A stretch of 64,000 nt of DNA from Adineta ricciae. Taxonomy: Eukaryota > Rotifera > Eurotatoria > Adinetida > Adinetidae. The position numbers and the translations under genes were made by a program. The stretch's first letter is position 1. Every line of letters starts with the position of its first letter. Below, in pieces: positions 35,250 through 47,599 of the stretch. The notes under the pieces are model-generated. The model searched no databases. It worked only from the letters and a program-made list of their open reading frames with translations, and was not told the origin of the DNA. The stretch lies in the NCBI GenBank assembly GCA_905250025.1, contig CAJNOJ010000171.1:62001-126000 (forward strand). The letters are read 5' to 3'.

Positions 35250-37068
35250 ATCCAATTCAATGAGTGTGTTTTTTCTTCGCGATATTCTTATTATGCTTTG
35301 ATTTGAAAAAAAAAGATCATAGAAGGAATAAAAAAAAAGAGTTGAGATTCGACAAGAGATTACGTTTCTTTTTCTTTTCAAATAAATCAAACCGAATCGT
35401 AGATATTGTCTTGTCGGATAATTTTTCTTTCTTTTTTTTTTTGAACATCGATATAATTAATCATATATTATCGTATGTATAAAGCTTTTTCTTCTCCTTT
35501 GAAATAAATCTTATCACGACAAAGATTTTCTTATCGAATTGGTTATGAATGGAGAAAAATGGTCGATTGTATTTTCATAGATGACCTCATTTGCACTTCG
35601 GACTGCGTAGGACATGAAAGATATTTCTTTTCTTTCTCTCGTCCAGATCGTATGTCCCTCGATAAACATATGAAATTCACATATAGTTGATTGAACGTAA
35701 GCGAGAGAGAGAAAGATTCTTCGTGTTCGGACAGAACGAGAAAAATTCTAGGGAATGAAAGGGTTAAAGGTTAGTCCGTAGAAAAAAAAAGATATTCTAA
35801 CGAATCCAGTGCAAATGTCGGATGAAAACAACTTCTTATATAATCTAACTCCAGGGAGATGAAAACAGAGAGAGAGAGAATTCGCATTTTGTAAATCTTT
35901 CTTTTCTTGTTATCGATAGTATAACGATTCAAAGAGAAAGAATAGGAATTCATCGGTCACAAACAAAAACATAAGAACGACGTAAACGATCGTGTATGAA
36001 TGTGCTTAATCATAAACGTATGATGGATCATCTCATCGAATGAAAGAAAATATTGATGAGAGTAGGAAACAATAAATCACAAAGATAAACATCGGAATTA
36101 TAAGATTTAGACCTTTCTGATATATTAATAAGATCTCGTCAGAGTTGTTTACGAAATTTGAATTTGATTTATGGAAATGACGTTGATGGTGAATTTGTTT
36201 GAAAGGTATTTTCATTGTTAAGTCATGTTTGAAGTGAAAGACTTCATTTCACTGAACTAATCGATGAATTAACGAGAGATTTCTCTTTTTCTACATCTAT
36301 GATCTCTTCTATTTTGTGAAATACTTCATCATACAATGCTATGTCGATAAGTGTAAACGAGATCATTTGTTAATTGTCACAATCTTTCTTTTTCCTTTGG
36401 TCGGACTTCGACATATGCCGGTTTTTTAATGACATATCAAGTGTCATTATGAAAAGAATAGAATATGATGATGAAGATTCACTTAGAAGACAAGACAAGA
36501 ACATTCACAAGTCATGATCTGTGTGAATAATGTTTTTGTTTGGAAAATTATCAGAGAGAAATGCATTATCAAATTAGATTTTTATGGATTTCCATGAAAA
36601 TGCGTTCGACTCAAACACAACTGATGACTATTTCTTTTTACATTATAACTTCATCTATAATTAAATTCAAACTCGAAAACTAAGTGCAATAGACCGATAT
36701 GGCTCGTAACAATGACTTCAACACGTTTCCAAATATGAGTACTGGTGATTTCCACTGAAATTTAACGCACTTTCCAAACGTTTTGATCACTCGGTGATTG
36801 GAGAAAAACAAATATCTTTCTTCGACAATGTTTCCTAAACTTGTACTCTGTATTTTCTCATATAATTCTATGGACTATTATCTTTGGAGTTATTGTGATA
36901 TAATACGGAGAAATGCGGAAAACAAAGAAGATTTTGTTATTAGAAAAATTGTTTTTCCATGATAAATACACTTTGAAATGAATATTTTTATTTACAATTA
37001 CGAGAAAAACAAATTATCTCAATAAATAATATACATTTTGCTTTTGAAAAAAAGAAAAGAAAACGTGA
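35250..37068. other. No gene recognised
   Basis: AT-rich spacer between two convergent genes (phosphate carrier and TMEM272-like). A/T homopolymer runs are common around 35300-35450. No RNA gene or transposon seen. Confidence 0.5.
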
Positions 37069-37674
37069 TCATTCCGTCGACACGAGTTTGTTATTAAAAC
37101 AATGATACGCACATTGAAAAAACATGAACACATACGAGAAAATCAAATACACAAATGTAAATCGATAAAATTCCGGTTGACAATAATCATACGGATAAAA
37201 ATTCGTTCTCGCATCATAATAATAATTCACCCAATAATAAACATTAAATGTCCATATACTTCCAAATATCAACCATATTATCAAAAATATCAGCAAAAGA
37301 ATGACAAATCCACTGAATACAATCACAAGAGTGGCCAATGCAGATGAATTCGGATACTTTGCTGTCATAATGGTCAATATCGTAGCGAAAATAATAAGTA
37401 AAATCCATCCGATAGAAACACTTCCATTGACAATCAAGAAAATACTAAGACGAGGTTCGATTGGACAATAACGTGGATCGTGATAATAAATTCCAATAAC
37501 AAGTGCAGTTATTGGAATGAAAAGAAGAAGGAAGAAGATGACTAAACTCAAAGTTGATGGTGCAACGACACTTCCGGCTAAAGTCTGAACCCACGATGTC
37601 GATTGATTTTCATTGGAAGGTCTTTGTTTAGATCGATCGACTAAAAGCGTACCGAGTTCGTCTTCTTTCCTCAT
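37069..37674 (-). CDS. TMEM272-like four-helix membrane protein (201 aa, single exon)
   Basis: The soluble N-terminus (about 35 residues) is followed by four hydrophobic helices at about residues 40-62, 78-103, 112-140 and 168-188. Family features of the TMEM272 group are present: a DPRYCPIEPRLSIFLIVNGS segment between TM1 and TM2, and FGSIWTFNVYYWVN after TM3, before a Cys-containing outer loop (YDYC) and the last helix. The function of the family is poorly known. No signal peptide. The name rests on pattern recall; any four-helix MARVEL-like protein is the alternative. Confidence 0.75.
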   Translation of the reverse strand: MRKEDELGTLLVDRSKQRPSNENQSTSWVQTLAGSVVAPSTLSLVIFFLLLFIPITALVIGIYYHDPRYCPIEPRLSIFLIVNGSVSIGWILLIIFATILTIMTAKYPNSSALATLVIVFSGFVILLLIFLIIWLIFGSIWTFNVYYWVNYYYDARTNFYPYDYCQPEFYRFTFVYLIFSYVFMFFQCAYHCFNNKLVSTE

Positions 37675-38337
37675 TTGATATTTTTATTTCAAATATTGCT
37701 TGTCAAACACGAGCAAATCGAGGTTATTATTCTATCGGAAGAACGAAAAGAAAAAATAACGATCGCTTTCTGGTAAAGAGAAAAAAAGTGAAGGACGGAC
37801 AACATTGAATGTACATTACCTTCAAGCAAAAAAAAACATCTCGTTGCATATATATTATAGTAAAGTAATACCAGACCTCTTTTTTTTGCGTTTCTTCGCC
37901 ACTTTTTTCATTGGAAGTTTTGACATTTGTATTCGATGGAAGAGAAATCTTCGAGAATAAGATGAAAACACTGAATTTGACTTGAAATGAAATTCTTTTC
38001 TCTCTTGAAAAATTATCAAACTGAAGATTGTAGAGGAAACGATCATAAATAAGAATTATGTGCAATGTACTTTAGAGACACTCGAACACCTTTGTCGAGA
38101 TCGGCTCTTACGTATTTACAGCCGAAAGTTTATTATCAACAATGTAAATCTTTCATAAAAGTAATATTGCACATACTGAAATATCACGAAAAAATTGTTG
38201 ACGAATATCGTGTTAGTATGAGTAAAGTAAATCACAAATGTCAACACATGATTTGCACTTGTTCACAGTGCAGAACAGGTTGTCGAGTTTTACTATAATG
38301 TTGTTTGTCTTGATAATTCAGTTGAAATTCGAACAAA

Positions 38338-38357
38338 GGGTGTGGGTGTGGGTGAGA
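38338..38357 (+). repeat. Short TGTGGG telomere-like stretch
   Basis: GGGTGTGGGTGTGGGTGAG holds two full TGTGGG units and partial flanks. TGTGGG is the telomeric repeat reported for bdelloid rotifers. Two units are too few to exclude chance. Confidence 0.35.
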
Positions 38358-39117
38358 GCGGCAACGATATTAGTTGTCATTATATTTTACACATTGTCTT
38401 AGTTTTCTTCGATAGGAAACTTGAAAAGTTGCGTTAATTCATTGAAAAGCTCGAAAAACGTTTGTACGTTGAGTAGAAGTTTCACGATGGTGAATGTGAT
38501 TCAAAAACTACGAGTGATCCGATAAAAAGAAACTATTCTCCTGTTTAGTATATTACAGATATTATTAACTTAGATTACCATTTTGTTTGCTGTCATGAGA
38601 TTTGTTATTCGAAAATGATGTTATCGTCAAAAAGAAAGAATTGATCCAAATCAGCTGCTATGTCGCGAAGATTCTTTGGAAATTTTGTATTGCTTTCAGA
38701 TGGAACATGGGATGAAGTAGTACAGAACAACTAACAATTTTCGTGATTATATGTACTTCATTTGACTATTTCGATACGAAAACAAACGTTGTTCATTTCT
38801 CGATTGTAAACTCATTCATTATATCACGTTTGAGAACATTCTTTTTTGCTTTGCTTTCCTTATGTTTTGTTAATGTCAACAAAATATGAATTGAATACAG
38901 TTCGTACGACTAAATATAGACGCTTCAAACTGAACTGATGGGTAGAGAAAATATCATTACACAAGTTGATGTATTCACACTACTCTTTGCGCTGTTGAAC
39001 AAAAAACTCTATTTCCAGTTGATATTTACGCAGGATAATTTGTTCTCTGTTTCACGTCGATTGGAAAATAACGTCTCGTCTTGATGAATATAAAGAGCAA
39101 TATGTCAAAGAAGTATA

Positions 39118-39265
39118 CTCATGGCACAAGGTGCAATTGTTTTCGATTCGAATGAAGAAGATGATTTGGATTGACGAGCAAATAGACTTTTACATTTATT
39201 GATCAATCGTGATGAAAGAATTGAAACAGAAAAACAGGTGTCTATACATGTGGAGGAAAAAGAGG
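39118..39265 (+). repeat. Direct repeat, copy 1 (partner at 48571-48725)
   Basis: About 120-150 bp nearly identical to 48571-48725 in the same orientation, starting CACAAGGTGCAATTGTTTTC and including GATTTGGATTGACGAGCA. A further shared string (ATATAAAGAGCAA) precedes both copies, at different distances. In one frame both would encode GAxVFDSNxEDDLD, then the same TGA stop, then RAxRLLHLLxNRDE, so they look like copies of an already dead coding piece or a non-coding repeat. Confidence 0.7.
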
Positions 39266-40035
39266 ACGAATGGGGACTATGAAGGATGTAGCGGTGGATG
39301 GAAATGTTAAAAGCCATTCTGACTGTTGAAAGACTCAAGACTACATAACTATTTCTGCCTAGAAATAAGTCACTTTTTCAAATAAAATATCTTTATTAAG
39401 GGTATCAATGGTTGAAAAAATAGATGTCTGCGGCATTCGAATTCTTTGGACTCGATGACTAATAGCATTATGTTCTTCATTTGTCTCAACAAAAACGGAT
39501 GAACTGGTCGTATGCGACGATTTCGAAGAATTTATCTCATAGTATTTCCATTATCATTATTAACCGGTTGAGTAATAAGATCGACATTGTTTACATATTT
39601 CGTATCCTTGTATTGGATCACATTACAGATCCTGAGAGATGTAATGGACGAGAATGGACATATATTTGATTTCGTCAGACGATCTCTTCTCCACTGACGC
39701 TTTCACTTATTAATGAAATCGACAAATAATCATATGTTGAAGTATTACGGTTTAGTTTTCCCCACTCTGTTAGAAAGAAAACCGTTTGTTAAAAGATAAG
39801 CGTTTTTCAATTGCTTCATGTTTTAAACGCACAACAAAAAGAAAATGAACTGATTGATGACCGCATTTTTCGTTTTTTCTTTTCCGAAAAAAAGATGAGA
39901 ATATATTTGTGAATTAAGTGAAAAGACGGCATTGAATTCTTATTTTGATCGATAATAAGTACGATTTCGTCACTATATCAAAATTTCAATTATGGAAACA
40001 TCTTTCCTTTTCAAAAGTGAAGTTTTTCTATTTAG

Positions 40036-40691
40036 ATTAACAACCATTTGGATTTACGAACTGAGTTAATTCCAATTCAAGCTGATCTATCCCAGAACGA
40101 TCGATATAGTTTACATTTTGCGCTCGAAGAAGATGTTCCACGAGCTCTACACGATGATTCAACATTTGCTGGGACATTGCGAGTACTTAACGCTCTTTTC
40201 GGAAAATCGTTTATTAGCGATGATGATGTTGATTATCTCGTAAAACTCTTCGCCAAAATTAACGGTCCTGTCGCTATGAAATTCGACTTCGAGGTGAGTT
40301 TTCTCCTTCCTTTTCCTTCGACAATTGAAATTTCGTTGTTGGACTCGAACGTTATCGATCATGAACGAAAACGTAAACACAACGAACAGAAACGATGCTA
40401 CTCGCTACAAGATATTCTTATAAATGATATTGAAGAAGAGGATAAACTTACAACTGGCTTGTAGAATTTAATACGAAAGAGTTTCTTAATTGAAAAATAT
40501 TTTTAGAATATCCGCGTGCGGAAATTCCTTTGGAACCACCCTCACCCTCGATCACTTTTTCAACAGCAACACATAAACTGATTGAGAATAGTCACGACAA
40601 CACGAGTTATGTGGAAGAAAAACTAAAAATCCACTCAACAGCTATTCTTATTGCTCTCAGTTCACACTACTCTCATCTCGAAGTGGGCTAA
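40036..40691 (+). CDS. 3' part of an unrecognised gene
   Basis: A splice acceptor (CTATTTAG) precedes a frame that reads through 40464: NNHLDLRTELIPIQADLS, FALEEDVPRALHDDSTFAGT, GKSFISDDDVDYLVKLF and so on. A GTGAGT donor after FDFE (40292) offers an alternative end. A further exon from about 40508 (after TATTTTTAG) reads PRAEIPLEPPSPSITFS to a stop at 40691. Both parts look coding in codon use, but I cannot find the exact join (phase 1 needed, no standard donor) nor a starting exon upstream. It may be a truncated gene or one whose first exons I fail to see. No family recognised. Confidence 0.45.
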
Positions 40692-41073
40692 ATTTATTAA
40701 ATATTAAGCAAATACTTGCAAAACAAATTCAATAATTTTTTTCTTTAAATAATGAATAAACATTTTCTGCTCGTGATTTTCATTGAATAATATATCTATA
40801 AGCATCAATCTTCTCTATTTTAAATTTACCATAAACAAGAGAATGTCAAAACCTGTGTTGCTCTATGAATAAAAATGAACTTCATCTATAAAAAATAATG
40901 TTCGCCATTTGTTCTTATAATAGAGAACTTTGCAGTCAAGTAGATGGGAATGATCTCCATCCAAGAGCGTATGCTTCTATGCATCTCTTGCAGAAGAATA
41001 CCGTCAAATACTTCTCTTTCGATTGATTTCATTTCAGAATAAATCATCGCTTTGTAAAACTCCATTCGGCAGA
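40692..41073. other. Upstream region of the tandem ectodomain gene
   Basis: No coding exon found. A strong acceptor-like TTGATTTCATTTCAG ends at 41038, 35 bp before the chosen ATG. It could end a 5'-UTR intron or receive a spliced leader. Confidence 0.45.
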
Positions 41074-44000
41074 ATGAATATGAAAATTTATCTTCAATGG
41101 CTCTACAAGAAGATATCCAATTATAATCTTTTCATATTAGAAGAAAATGATTATGACGATGACAACACCAAAGATCCGACTGTACTTCTTAAACATCAAA
41201 AGTACAAAACTCGTTTGTATGTTGTACTTCTTATGGGTAAGAAATTCCAAATGAATATCTTCTACTCAATTGTTTCATATAAATGTAATATTGTAGTTTG
41301 TCTCTACCTACTGTTCTATGTTACTCTTCTCAATGTGGAATCTAAAACGATTCTTATTTCTGGAGTGACACTGGAGACATTCAATGAATTATATTCTGAA
41401 TATAACCAAACACTTTCATGTCCGTGTAGAACAAGTACAATACCATACAAAAGTTTTGTCTTCATTAATGTTACAATACATCCGGTCTGTTCGAGTATTT
41501 TTATCGATAGTCAATGGGTGGATCGATTATATCTGGAAAATGCAAGTCTTTATGGTGTGTGGGATTTTCGAACAACAGCCTATTATCAGGTAAGTGAAAG
41601 TCGATTTGGAACTCGGGTCACCGTTGCTCTTTGTAATCCACCTCAGTTTTGGATTTGTGTAGAATCGTATTTTTCATTTAGTTTCAACTTCTGTCAACAT
41701 TGTGCTCTTTTGCGAAGGACAATATTGATCAAATTCAAAATGATATTAACAATACCGATTTTGTAAGCATTGAACTCATTTGTGAAGCGGAAGTTCATCG
41801 ACAAGTTAATGATCTGGTTGACTTTCGTAAAAGCCATTTCTCTCGTCTGGCAATGTCGTTTTTGAATTACTGGAATACAATAAGTCAAGAACACTACTTG
41901 GTTTCAGCACTCGGCACCAACTGGATAACTGAAATCGTAGACAACTTTGCTCCTAAGTTAGTGATCAGAGGAATGTATGTAGGAATTTCTATCGAAAAGG
42001 GCATTTCTCGACCATGCAGCAAAGCCAATTCAGTCATTCCAGCTACTTTTGCTCCACCATCAAAAGTGCGCTTTCCATTCGAGCGTAGATCTGTAATGGA
42101 GCCGATGCCTAATTCTAAACTTATCAAAGGGTTCTTCGCGGGATGTACTCCTCTCGAAGCACTTCTTGAAAGCACATTGGACTGTTTATACGATCATAAA
42201 TGTATTCAGTTATTGTTGCATGCCTTCCCAAAACTAAATCAAGTATGTCGAATAAAAATGCGATAGTTTGTTAAATTTTCTTCTCCGTTTCAGCTAAATA
42301 TTTCTTGGTCCGATTCGATTTTATCAACAAAGAATGAAAATATTTCGATCAATAATTATTTCAAAGCTCTTTTCGTTACAAATTGGTCATTAAACGTGGA
42401 TCACCCAACGTATTTCCATCAGTGTTCACCATCTACGTGCACATACACAGTGAAAGATCAAATGAATTTATCGTATACGATCACCCTTCTTATTAGTCTT
42501 TATGGTGGTGTTATTATCATTCTCCGTTTCGTTGCATCATGTACCATCGATCTGTTTATCAAATGGAAGTCTTATTCAGATAAGTCAATCAGAAATTCGA
42601 GTTGAGTATACACAAGAATGTATCCTATGACATCGATAGAAGCTTTATTTTCATTATAGATGACCAACATATAAATATGTTCAAGCCTGTGCAGTTCATA
42701 AAAGAGTTGAATTTGTTCAATCATATCCATGATCGAACAGAAAACAGTATCAAACAGCAACGAATCACCACGCGAGTATATGTTATTTTATTAGTTGGCA
42801 AGTCTTATTCTCATTACATAGATTGCCTAGGATACGTCAATATACACACTCAAATATGTTTCTTTGAAATATTCTAGGTTCGATATGTGCTCTCTGCCTA
42901 TTCGCATCGCTAAGCAGTACAACAACGACAGTAATTGAACTAAATCCTTCATTATCAACTTTTCAATCATTAGATGTCAAATATTCCACAGAACTTCAAT
43001 GTCCGTGTTCTAATCAAGCGATACCTCATCAATCATTCATTTCCTTCTCTCCCATTCTTCATCAAATCTGCCGTAGTAGTTTCGTTCTTGACGATTGGAT
43101 TACAATATTAAAAGCTCTTCTACACAGGGTAGCCAATACCAGTTGGAGCACTTTAGCATACATGCAGTTCGCAATCTTGTCTCATCTTTGTCAACTGGCT
43201 AATGAAACAATAAACGATGCGATTGATCAATATCTTTTACAATTTTTTATCGCTTCTTCTGCCTTGAACGAGGCTAACTTTTATCTACAATTAAATACGA
43301 GTCTTACTCAGTTATATCAATCAACGTTTTACAACTTTGATTTGCTGAAAGATGTTGTACATCTTATTATGCAAATTGATCAGCCGTGTATGGGTGATAT
43401 CATATGGTCACAAAACGAAGTACATTCTGATTTCATGATGCATACATTAATTAACGAAACAAACGGTCACACACTTCAAGTACGTTCATTTTTAGATGAC
43501 AGGAGCTTGTTCCGCAGTATACGTAGCTATGAGCTCTTTAGTTTTATCTGCGCAGCTTTACACAATAGGATGCGATTTGACAAACTGTTGAGAACATAAA
43601 TCCATGTATCTTTATGTGCAATTTCATTTTAGACTACTGTTGAAATTATGTAAGATGCGAGTCTTATCTCTGAATCAATTAACACAAAAATATTACTGTG
43701 AATACTCTTACTTTTAGGTGCAATTTATTTTGAATGGAATCAAAGAAATGAGTTCAAGGCGGTTTATCTGTATTTGTGCTATCAATCCAAACTGTGGAGA
43801 TACAGCTCATATATACAATTCTGCGTGGACAAATTACGGCAAGGATGATATTTACAATATACCTGGCTGGATGCAAGGATGCTTCACTCTTGATTCTCTC
43901 CTACTTTCGACTTTTCAACTTGTGTATATGAATTCGGACGACTTTCTGAATTTCATGAACCATATACAACTAGGAGAAACTGGGCTCGGCAAGATATCTT

Positions 44001-45969
44001 CACCATTTCGTCTACAACCTCTCTTCTATGATCCAAAAACGAGTCATTATCCTCCGAACACATCCATTTCAACAATCATTAAGGAACTAATGATCGAACA
44101 ATGGAATCCTTCTCTGACATACGAACAGTTCTATAAATCGTGTGCACCCAATTATTGTTCTTATCCCGAAAAAATTCGTAATAATAATTTCATTGGTGTA
44201 ATTATAATACTGATATCCATGATAAGTAGTATTGTCATTGTATTGAAACTTTTAACACCGCGTCTTGTTCAAGCCATTTTCAAAATACTCGCTAGATTCA
44301 ATAAAACGACAAGACAAACACAACCAGGTATGAACTTCTCTGATAAAATTGCAACAGAACAGTATTTAGGTGATATTCTTTTGTCAATATGCTTTCTGGA
44401 AAAGAGTATCAGAGTGAAACTTCGTTTTTTTAGACTATGCGAGATATACACACATAATCGAGTTTTATTTTTTATGTTTAAAATCTAGAAGAACTAACAC
44501 AATGAAACTTTAGTTCTAGCACCTCGTCGCAGCCTCGATCAATTGAAGACGTGGATACGCCATTTAATTAAACTTCTACGATCTACGTTAGTTACATTAA
44601 ATATCTTTCCTTTACGCGATCTTGGAAGTCATAGAGATCGGGAAACGGCAAAGCGTTACGGACAATGGGCAACTCGTCTCTATATACTTTTACTCATTGC
44701 TAGCCACACTATTCTGATATTTTACACAATAGTCCAACAACGAACATCAAGAACAACTTATCTCAAACCAGATTTGTTTTACTATAATCATTTGAGGGAG
44801 ATCTATGGCGATCAATTGAAATGTTCCTGTTCACAAATAGCATCGACATACGATCGATTCGTCAAAATCGAACCGATATTCCATTCGGTAAGGAACGCAG
44901 CCAAGATTTGAACTCTTCTCTCCATCACCGTGTTTTGCGTTATTTGTTTTCTCAGGTTTGTAGAAGTAATTTCGTCTCTGAAGAATGGCGCCTGGGTTTA
45001 GTGAATGGACTTGTTCCTAATTTTACCGTATTTAATCGAAGAGATTATCGTCGGTTTCTTCCGGCGCATTTATACTATCTTCAAAAATTATGTAATATAT
45101 CTGAACAATCGGTGCAGCATTCGATCAATGAATTTCTAACCTCATTATTGGTCACTGTGGAACTTCTCCCCAAAAACCAGTTCGACAATCATCTGAATGC
45201 AACTATTGAGCAGAGTAAATCCAGGGCTCCTATTTTAGTCTCTCGTCTTTTGTCCTTCATTCAAAGTCTCAGCCACGGAAATGCTTTGATTTCGACTTAC
45301 GAAACAAATTTTGAATACATTCTTCCAGCGAATAAAATTTACAATTCATATTTACCCACACAAGGTATTGTGTACGATGATCAATGTTCGTGTGGAAAGT
45401 CTCCCACATGCACAACTCAAGCAGTTTTTATTGAAGGAAATCCATTAAGAAACTTTTCTGTCCATGGCATGAAGATGGGATGTACTCCAAGTGAATCATT
45501 TCTTGCTTCAACTCTTCAATGCTTTTATAATCAATCATGCCTTGATCTCATACAAACGCATACAAACTACAACTTCTCTATAACACCTCTTCAGACGTCA
45601 AACGGTAGTTTTTCACAAAACACGACCATAGATGAGCTGAAAATAAATTTATTTATTGAAAACTGGTCGATGGACGTGAATTACTCTTCTTATTATGAAC
45701 AATGTTCACCTTCGATATGTTTTTATATCAGTGTTCAACGATTCAATATCTTCTCTATCATTGCTGCCGTACTGGGTCTTCAAGGTGGGTTGTCGATTGT
45801 TCTCAAATGGATTTGTCCGAAACTTATACGAATTGGATTTTGGATTTATAACAAGCGAAAGAATCCAGCGAACTCTATTGGTGCAACGGATTCAATTGCA
45901 GATTCGTCTCATATCAATTCCAATTCCGACGAAAATAAGACAACACCAACGAATTCAATATGCCAGTAA
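41074..45969 (+). CDS. Three-unit cysteine-rich ectodomain membrane protein (1353 aa, 9 exons)
   Basis: Exons 41074-41236, 41297-41589, 41682-42242, 42294-42600, 42660-42797, 42878-43479, 43718-44327, 44514-44887 and 44956-45969 total 4062 nt. Each of three units runs: short basic cytosolic stretch, membrane helix starting (T)RLYV/I, an L-x-CPC box with later HxxCxS and W, a helical region, usually a CxC..xxC box (unit 3: CSCGKSPTC), a GC-x-P/L-x-x-x-LL-x-STL-x-C-x-Y box, an N/Q-W box leading to Y-x-x-C-x-P-x-x-C, and a second helix (LYGG or LQGG). Each outer domain is thus held between two helices. A stop at 42603-42605 would end unit 1 alone (442 aa) if the 59-bp intron 42601-42659 were kept; splicing it joins unit 2 in frame. 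Unit 2 starts with a GC-AG intron. The family is common in bdelloids as uncharacterised proteins; function unknown, probably a surface receptor or adhesion protein. Confidence 0.8.
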
Positions 45970-45990
45970 TACGTTCTCTCTTACTTTTTT

Positions 45991-47371
45991 ATGAAAAACT
46001 TTTCTATTATGCTTCATAGTCGATTGTTCATCAAAGTCACATTTACAATTATACTATTCCTATGTATATCCGGAGGTTTTCTACTCTTTTCAGTACAATA
46101 TATTCGACGAGGTAAAGATATTCATGAAAACAATCGCTAAACATTTCCTTATTAGATTCGTTGCCAACCGCGTCAATAGATAATCGTTCCAATTCAACAA
46201 TAATGCCAATGTCGTCGACTACATCAGGTGATTATAACACATATCATCTTTTGATATTTTCTATTTCCTATTTTCAGAACCAATATGCCCCCCTAAATTT
46301 AATCGACTGTCAATGAATGTGCTATGTCTAGGGTCACTAAGAGATCTAGCTACTGTTGTTGATGTAAACAATGACAGTCGAGTTGATTTGATTTTAGTTT
46401 GCATAGAGAATGATACGATAAATGTACTCCTCAGTAATGGCGATGGCACATTTCAAACACCGATCGTCTACCTATTTGAGCTTTCCAAAGTGGTAGATAT
46501 TCATGTTGGTGATATAAATAATGATACTCGACTCGATCTGGTTTTAGTTTATAATACTTATGTGTTAAATGTCGTCCCTATATTCGGGAATGGTAATGGA
46601 ACATTTCAAACACAACACAGACAATCAATAAGTACGAACCACTACATATCTCATTCTATTTTAGCTGATCTTAATCAGGATAATCAGTTGGATATTATAC
46701 TGACAGGCCTTCGAGAATATATTGATATATACTTTGGAGATGGTACTGGAAATTTTTCGTTACAATCGAAACTATTTGCAGGAAGGAGAAGTAGCCCTGG
46801 AAAGATATTTCTTCCTAACTTTAATGAGGATAACCATCTCGATATTGCTGTAATGGATTATCATTCTGCTTTTATGCATGTTTTTTTTGGAAGTAATCAT
46901 GGAAGTTTCCATTTACATCAATGGTTCTTCACTTCAATGAACTTTCAACATTCTAATATTGTGCACGGTAACTTCCGTCGAGATAATCAATCTGATATTG
47001 TATTTCTCCGCTCTTGGACAAATACTATCTTCATGTCATATCGATACAGTAACGGTTCTTTTCATGCACGCGAACAGATTGTTTTAGAGTCAGAGTTACG
47101 GTCTGAATCAGCCGTTGTATCTGATTTAAATGGTGACAATTATCCAGACATCATTGTTACCAGCCTTTCCCCATATATGATCCATGGTTTTCTTGGAGAC
47201 GGAAATGGCAACTTTCGAGCACATACTATTTATTCGAATGAAATTGGCAGTGATGAAGTTTGGACTGATGTAAAAGATTTTAACAATGATAATTGTCAAG
47301 ATATAATCAGTGTGACTGATGGACTTAAAACCATAGATATCTTTCTGAATACGTGTCATTGCTTTACTTGA
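45991..47371 (+). CDS. FG-GAP/VCBS propeller protein, type II membrane (428 aa, 3 exons)
   Basis: Exons 45991-46111, 46156-46227 and 46278-47371 total 1287 nt. A short cytosolic start is followed by one membrane helix (about residues 13-35), a Ser/Thr-rich stalk (exon 2: SNSTIMPMSSTTS) and then six or seven FG-GAP/VCBS blades. Each blade has the D-x-N-x-D-x-x-x-D calcium loop, for example DVNNDSRVDL, DINNDTRLDL, DLNQDNQLDI, NFNEDNHLDI and DLNGDNYPDI, next to G-x-G-x-F turns. Such domains form calcium-bound beta-propellers that bind proteins or sugars outside the cell. The family is bacterial-like in its repeats and widely expanded in rotifers. The start codon lies only 21 bp after the previous gene's stop. 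Confidence 0.88.
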
Positions 47372-47599
47372 GGCGTGAGGATGAAAACTTAATAGCGGAC
47401 AATATTTTTCTTCTGCTGATAATTTGCCGTTGTTGTCAAAAAGTTGTATGGCTTTTATTTTCTTCAATAAATTTATCGATCGCATACTGTCAACGTTGTG
47501 CATCCTTTAGAATGCTGAATATACTCAAGTAATTTCCATTGTACTTTCGACTACAACGAAGAAGTCGAATGGAAAAAATACGCCTTTATGCAGTCTATA

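Larger units (their letters stand above)
37675..40035. other. Spacer with two short repeats, no gene
   Basis: Apart from the telomere-like stretch near 38338 and the duplicated block at 39118-39265, listed separately, nothing is recognisable. Frames at 38065-38298 and 39481-39669 have no family features. Confidence 0.45.

Noticed and set aside
37727-38065. 112-codon minus-strand frame upstream of the TMEM272-like gene
   Set aside because: Lys/Phe-rich composition from A/T runs and no family resemblance.
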